A DNA stretch of 64,000 bases, taken from assembly GCA_035048815.1 (NCBI GenBank), contig JAUCBN010000035.1, forward strand, positions 1,438,501 through 1,502,500, read 5' to 3'. The position numbers and the translations under genes were made by a program. Below, in pieces: positions 59,901-64,000 of this stretch. This stretch comes from Abelmoschus esculentus. Lineage: Eukaryota; Streptophyta; Magnoliopsida; Malvales; Malvaceae. Positions within the stretch are counted from its first letter, which is position 1. Every line of letters starts with the position of its first letter. The notes beneath the pieces are model-generated. The model was given only the letters and a program-made list of their open reading frames with translations, did not search any database and was not told the origin of the DNA.

Positions 59901-60122
59901 CCGGATAGATTCGTGCTTTCGATATACTTGTCTCCGACCGGTTTATCATGTTCTCTCGATCTTATATGAGCAATGCAATACTCTCGCAATGTAAAAATTT
60001 CAAATGTTTAGGAACTGCTGAAGCGTGAAACCAGCAAAAGTGGTGGTGGTCTGTCATTCATGCTTGTTGTCTTGATCGGCATTGTCGGATTAACGATGGG
60101 ATACATCATGAAGAGATCGTAA
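53907..60122 (+). CDS. VAP27-like ER membrane protein; exon 6 split by a solo LTR
   Basis: Vesicle-associated membrane protein-associated (VAP) protein: an ER tail-anchored tether whose MSP domain binds FFAT-motif partners. Exons: 53907-53958, 54064-54134, 54248-54329, 54671-54786, 54930-55091, then a 45-base exon interrupted after 8 bases (55199-55206) by the LTR and resuming at 58871-58907, then 59583-59660 and 60012-60122. Ignoring the insertion the product is 238 residues, the normal length. MSP domain: MSTGDLLNVDPIDLKF, KKQISCSIHLSNKTDNHVAF, KTTNPKKYCVRPNTGIVLP (FFAT-contact Lys/Thr), DKFLFQAVRAPDG. Next come the linker VFSPQHTPADDGSEVGSSMR, a coiled coil EKALITKLTEEKNKAIQQNN and a C-terminal anchor SFMLVVLIGIVGLTMGYIM. 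A 36-base in-frame alternative to the broken exon lies at 59224-59259. Function therefore depends on exon skipping or exon replacement; the locus may also be dead. Confidence 0.85.
55207..58865. mobile_element. solo LTR (Ty3/gypsy-type) inserted in VAP27 exon 6
   Basis: A 3,659-base element beginning TGTGACACCCTCGCC and ending GAGGGTGTTACA, i.e. TG...CA with short imperfect inverted ends, flanked by GAACG (55202-55206) and GAAAG (58866-58870), a 5-base target duplication with one change. There is no primer-binding site after it and no gag-pol frame inside, so it is a single long LTR left by recombination. Its ends and length suit chromovirus-type Ty3/gypsy LTRs. Internally it holds repeats: palindromic GGTATCGATACC-like text at 55560-55860, a 'catatcaaatgctctatggc' minisatellite at 56690-56850 and 'gaagtaccgaagtact' units at 56920-57060. 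Confidence 0.8.
56690..57065. repeat. minisatellites inside the LTR
   Basis: Two imperfect tandem arrays: about six units of roughly 28 bases around 'tcatatcaaatgctctatgg' (56690-56850), and a shorter array of 'agaagtaccgaagtact' or 'agaagtaccacaaggtact' units (56920-57065). Confidence 0.65.
58871..59533 (+). repeat. tandem duplication of a VAP27 exon-intron segment (about 330 bp)
   Basis: 58871-59219 and 59220-59533 align along their length: 'acagatgatgttcaagataa' with 'acagatgaagttcaaggtaa', 'ctgaattttgtatcttctgt' with 'ctgaattctgtatcttctgt', and 'ggatatagtaagtaagaatc' with 'ggatatagtaagatccatat'. Each copy has the small exon followed by its donor GTAAA. Confidence 0.8.
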
Positions 60123-60129
60123 ACCTCTA

Positions 60130-60753
60130 CCGACGGGTCGAGTTGGCACGGCTGCTTATTTTTCCTCAAGGGAAGAAAAACAGAGGGTCTTCTTCTCATG
60201 TTGCTTCCATTAGTTTTGCTTTATGGAATTAGCATTAAGGCTAAGGGTCCTAAGGGTATGCAGTTGGTAGTTGCACTTCCATTAACGTCTTCCGTTCTTT
60301 CTGCAAATATCATATTTTCCCCATTTTTCTAAAGGACAGGCTACTTGACCTGTGTGGTAAAGTCTGGTCTAGTCCAAATTATTATTTTATAATTTAAAAT
60401 TTTGCCTTTGAATTTTTTTTATAATTTACTATAAAATAGGGGAAATTATTTATTTATTGCAAATAAAATCATGATTTTAAATATAAATAATGTGTTTAGA
60501 ATTACTCACCATTGCCATTAAAATAAAACATAACCGGCAATTTACTAGTTTATAACATAACATTCATTCTACATGATTTACATATTTGCTTTTTAGATTC
60601 AATAAAAATAATGCAATTTTTTTCTATATAAAATAATATTATTTAAATTGTTAAACATAATAAAAAATATATTAACTATTCCAACAATGTAAAAAGGCAA
60701 AAGCCCCTTCCACATAACTGTTGGATTTAGAAGAACTGCCCTGCAGCACTCTG
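60130..60753. other. convergent 3' flanks of VAP27 and zinc-finger gene
   Basis: 60123-60340 is the likely VAP27 3'UTR; 60370-60700 is AT-rich without features. Confidence 0.5.
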
Positions 60754-63700
60754 TTAGAAAATGAAGTCACTGACCTGAACAGATTTCCCCTTCCCTGTGT
60801 TTCTACTGATTAAATACGCTCGGTCCTCGATATCTGCATTTGGGCAGTTCATTCTATGCCTGCGGCATCGGCAATGAGCCGTTAAGTTATTTACGGATAG
60901 AAAGCAACAAAAGGGTGTCGATAATGTTACAGAACATACCAAGCAAAGTGATCTTCACAACAAATAGAACCCCAAATGATCGAGGGTCCAGCTCCTTTCC
61001 TGCAATCAGCAACGAGCAACTCATTTGGTCAATTACAATGTAAATTTAAAGTTGTAGTAACAATAGAATAAGTGTTATAGATGATATACCAAGTTGCTGT
61101 ATACATATCATAGAACTTGTCGAATGCCTTATCGAAGCAGTAGTGGCAAATCAAAAGATCCCTAATATCAGTCACCTCGCACCTAGAATTACAGCATTTC
61201 ACCTATATTGATTAAATACCTAGACATTAGTGTAAAGATATGAATTCCGAGTTGCGAGTGATATGGTAGCTAAAATGCAGAGAACGGAAAAGAAAATTCT
61301 CACCAGTCGCTTGAGTTTATGTGAGTAGTACTGTTTATGGGATGGATGGGTATGGATATGTTCATTCAAATGTCCTTCACTGTATTTCATAACATTCAGG
61401 AGGAAAGATCATAAACTACCCTTTTTGTTTTATAATACATAACGAAGACAAATGTGAAAATGACAAGATAGAGGATATACAGCTTACTTGTCACAAACGA
61501 CAGTGCTGCAATGAAGGCATGTTGCTAGACCAATTGAGCCACGACATGCGTTACAGCTTGCATGAGATAAGTTTTCACCTATCCGATGGCATCTGCAGAT
61601 AGGAAGAAAAGCAAAGAGGAGAACTTAGCTCCTTAAGAATTGAAAGTTATTACGACTTCAAACAAAAGAAAGGTCTTTCCTTTTTTTTTGTTATCGAGCA
61701 TAGAGAAAGAAAGAAATTAATCTAATCAAAGAGACTAAGAAATAGCACAAATCTAGCTCATTTTGTCAATAAAGATTTTGAAACTCAACAACCCAGATTA
61801 ACAAAAATGTTTAGGTATACGAGCTAGAACTTTTGAGAGCAAAGGATGAGCATGAACCCTACCCTCAAAAACTAAACAAATAAATAAAGGAAACAAGGAA
61901 TCTAGCTGATAAATACCCAAATTTTCCTTCAGAAAAAATAAATAAGAAAACAATATTGACCAATCACATGCACAATATTTTTAAACGTTTGAAGGTTTTT
62001 CTTTTTCAAAAATATTTGATTTGGGATAAATACATGAAATGTAGTTGTATAAACCTTCTGTATAGTTCAAGAAGATCTCTGGAAAGAGAAGTGGGCTTGC
62101 TCTGCTTCATCACAGCCTAAAATAGAGAAAACTTTATTAAGGAAAAACAAGTTTTCACAGTTCATAATTGTAAAGGACCAAAGTACTTCCTCTAGCAGAA
62201 AATAATTAATAATAAACCTGCTCAGATGTGGTGACCAAGCAATCTTCAGCAAGGTGTCCAGGCCTCTTGCATTTCCAACTACAATCAGAATCATTCATAT
62301 AATACTCGATGGTAATCACAACTAGATAGTGAAACCTATTTTCAAATGGCATAGAACCTAAGGAACTATGCTATCTCATGCTTGAAGAAAATCTATTTAG
62401 CAATGTTATTTTGAAATACAATACTTCAAATGAAACTGTACCATTTGTAGCTACAAAGACTAGATCCCTTCTGGATCCAGCGATGGTTGTTGTAATCCCA
62501 AGTGTCCTCCGCACGATCAGGAGAACGAGAGATGGATATAAGTTCAGATGATGAGAAAGATGGATTTCGAATGCTCATGGATTTCTGGAAAGGCAACACA
62601 TACAGGCTTAATATGGTGAAAACAGTAAGAAAAGAGACATCCTTTTAGTTATCGTGAAAAAAAAGTAGAGAGAGTGGGAACCTCAGTTATTTGAAGGCTT
62701 TGCAAAAGGGCAGATTTGCACTCCATGCTGCAAATGTCGTCATCAGTCTACACAGACACACATCATATCCAAAGTTAGAGAGTTGTAGAAAGCAACTAAG
62801 AGAATTGTGTGGCAAATTTTGAATAACAAGGCTCATTTATCTCACCTTATCACATATATATTCTCCATACCTACCACAAACTACACAAACAGGTTCACCG
62901 GGAAGAGGAAACCGTTGCTCACTTCTGCTCTTAACTCGATCTACTTCATTCACATCACCTACAATAAATATAGTAAAACAAAAGTAAAGGCCATATATGC
63001 AACAAATATAATTTACAGCTGCGCCGATCATAACTGAAGGAGATTCTAAAACAAACCAGAATCTGGAGGATTCTGAGTTTCTTTATCATCAGAAGAAGTA
63101 CTTCCATCGCCTGAAATTTTAGGAACACGGTATTCAGTAATTGCATACGCATTCAATGGCAATTATAGAGTTGCAAGTCATCAAAATTTATAAATTGAAT
63201 TTGAAAATCATGTCTTTATAAACAGAACCAACAATCAGCTCAAAGTTAATGTAATGGATTTTGCTATCAAAAGTAGGATGAATGCAACTTACTCCCATAG
63301 TCTACCAATGTTACACTCGAATTCGAAGCTTGCTGCAACAAACAGAAAAACAATAAGAAGAATTAGAAGGGAAAAACTAAAATTCATTTAAAATAAAACT
63401 AAAAGCAATCACTTAATTACCAAAGCATCAGTACTCAGTTCATCGTAACCCTGAGATGAACTAACTTCTCTCCTGTTCAATCAAAACCCGGATTTCACAA
63501 TAAATGAAAACAATTATACTACAGAATGTGAAAATTACATTTAACAAAGAGAAGAGAAAATCTCGCCTTCTTTTCAGAATGTAATCGTGATGAGACATAG
63601 GTCCATCGTTGTCTTCACCTTCACGGCTACGATGAGGCCGAGCCAATGACTGACTCTCTCTCGGGCGTTTCCTGCACGCGCTTTTGTTTTCGATCTGAGA

Positions 63701-63922
63701 TTGTTCTTCGGTCGGCGGAGGAGCATTTCCGGTGGCGATGTTATAGGCTATGAATTGGAGGAAGGGAAAGTCTTAAAACTTGATTAATAAGGAAAAATTA
63801 AAACAAAAAAAAAGAAAGGAATAGAAAATTTCACCTTTTAGGTTTTGAAGAGCAGATGATAGATTTAAATCTTTCTTGTAAGAGATGGAAGGGTTTTTGT
63901 AGAAATTCGATCTCGTCCCCAT
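60754..63922 (-). CDS. multi-zinc-finger protein (zf-HIT, CCHC knuckle, Cys-rich C-terminus)
   Basis: Fifteen exons on the minus strand: 63835-63922, 63567-63747, 63421-63472, 63293-63332, 63057-63110, 62846-62958, 62682-62747, 62442-62584, 62218-62278, 62055-62116, 61488-61592, 61304-61379, 61090-61202, 60940-60999, 60754-60859, giving 439 residues. It starts MGTRSNFYKNPSISYKKDLN, with a basic region (CRKRPRESQSLARPHRSRE). A HIT-type finger follows (PVCVVCGRYGEYICDK, TDDDICSMECKSALLQSL), like that in DDX59/RH41 helicases, then a CCHC knuckle (CWKCKRPGHLAEDC) and a Cys/His-rich second half (CHRIGENLSHASCNACRGSI, TCLHCSTVVCDNEGHLNEHI, VKCCNSRCEVTD, DLLICHYCFDKAFDKFYDMY, CCEDHFAWHRMNCPN) with further zinc sites. 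There is no helicase domain. A nucleic-acid-binding role is likely; I know of no established function. The exon 2 end is uncertain: a GC donor at 63565-63566 or a weak GT at 63544-63545 (adding 7 residues). Confidence 0.8.
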
Positions 63923-63983
63923 TTCCCCCCTTTTGCCCAGGATTGATTAATAGAAAAGGAAGGGAAGAGCTTAATGAACAGCA

Positions 63984-64000
63984 ATGGCGGCAGCCCAGCA
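63984..64000 (+). CDS. possible start of a gene running off the window
   Basis: ATGGCGGCAGCCCAGCA at the very end follows a purine-rich leader-like stretch and has a strong plant start context (acagcaATGGCG), reading MAAAQ. It is divergent from the zinc-finger gene by 61 bases. Only five codons are visible, so this is a suggestion. Confidence 0.3.

Noticed and set aside
1..64000. CRISPR arrays, operons, ribosome binding sites, phage or bacterial elements
   Set aside because: The window is plant nuclear DNA with spliceosomal introns; no regularly spaced repeat array of CRISPR type is present.

Overview
This window is nuclear genomic DNA from a flowering plant, almost certainly a eudicot. Genes have many short introns with GT-AG borders, are plant families (FCS-like zinc finger, AP2/ERF, purine permease, PPR, class II DAHP synthase, VAP27, organellar asparaginyl-tRNA synthetase), and sit between very AT-rich intergenic blocks full of small inverted-repeat transposons. 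A 3.66 kb element beginning TGTGACACCC and ending GGGTGTTACA resembles LTRs common in cotton and relatives, so Malvaceae is my guess; the sequence alone does not prove it.

Layout: 0-2.7 kb TOM2A-type tetraspanin (minus, 3' end outside the window); 3.2-4.6 kb purine permease (minus); 5.2-6.7 kb broken PPR gene; 6.7-14.6 kb gene-free stretch with a tRNA-iMet-like relic, a triple G-box repeat, a Harbinger-like MITE and a 745 bp foldback; 14.6-15.3 kb FLZ zinc-finger protein; 16.9-17.7 kb damaged ribosomal protein eL43 gene; 18.4-20.0 kb MORN-repeat membrane protein (minus); 20-24 kb MITE-rich gap; 24.1-26.0 kb cyclophilin-like membrane protein; 26.6-29.0 kb plastid DAHP synthase; 30.0-32.7 kb RGG-box RNA-binding protein (minus); 33.5-34.5 kb LINE remnant; 35.5-36.3 kb ERF transcription factor (minus), head to head with a 36.7-38.6 kb O-fucosyltransferase-like gene; 41.4-46.9 kb peroxisomal acyl-CoA oxidase (ACX1 type); 47.6 kb RNase H fragment; 48.1 kb small plant protein; 48.7-53.1 kb organellar asparaginyl-tRNA synthetase copy with two nonsense codons (minus); 53.9-60.1 kb VAP27-like gene whose sixth exon is split by a solo LTR; 60.7-63.9 kb multi-zinc-finger protein (minus).

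The genes do not form a pathway or operon; this is an ordinary plant gene neighbourhood. The striking theme is that three otherwise well-conserved housekeeping genes (eL43, AsnRS, VAP27) carry recent, clear lesions while their neighbours (ACX1, DAHP synthase, RGG protein) are intact. This fits gene loss from one copy in a duplicated or polyploid genome (inference). The VAP27 locus is the most interesting: a tandemly duplicated, frame-preserving replacement exon lies just downstream of the LTR-disrupted one. Exon borders were read by hand from splice consensus and frame continuity.
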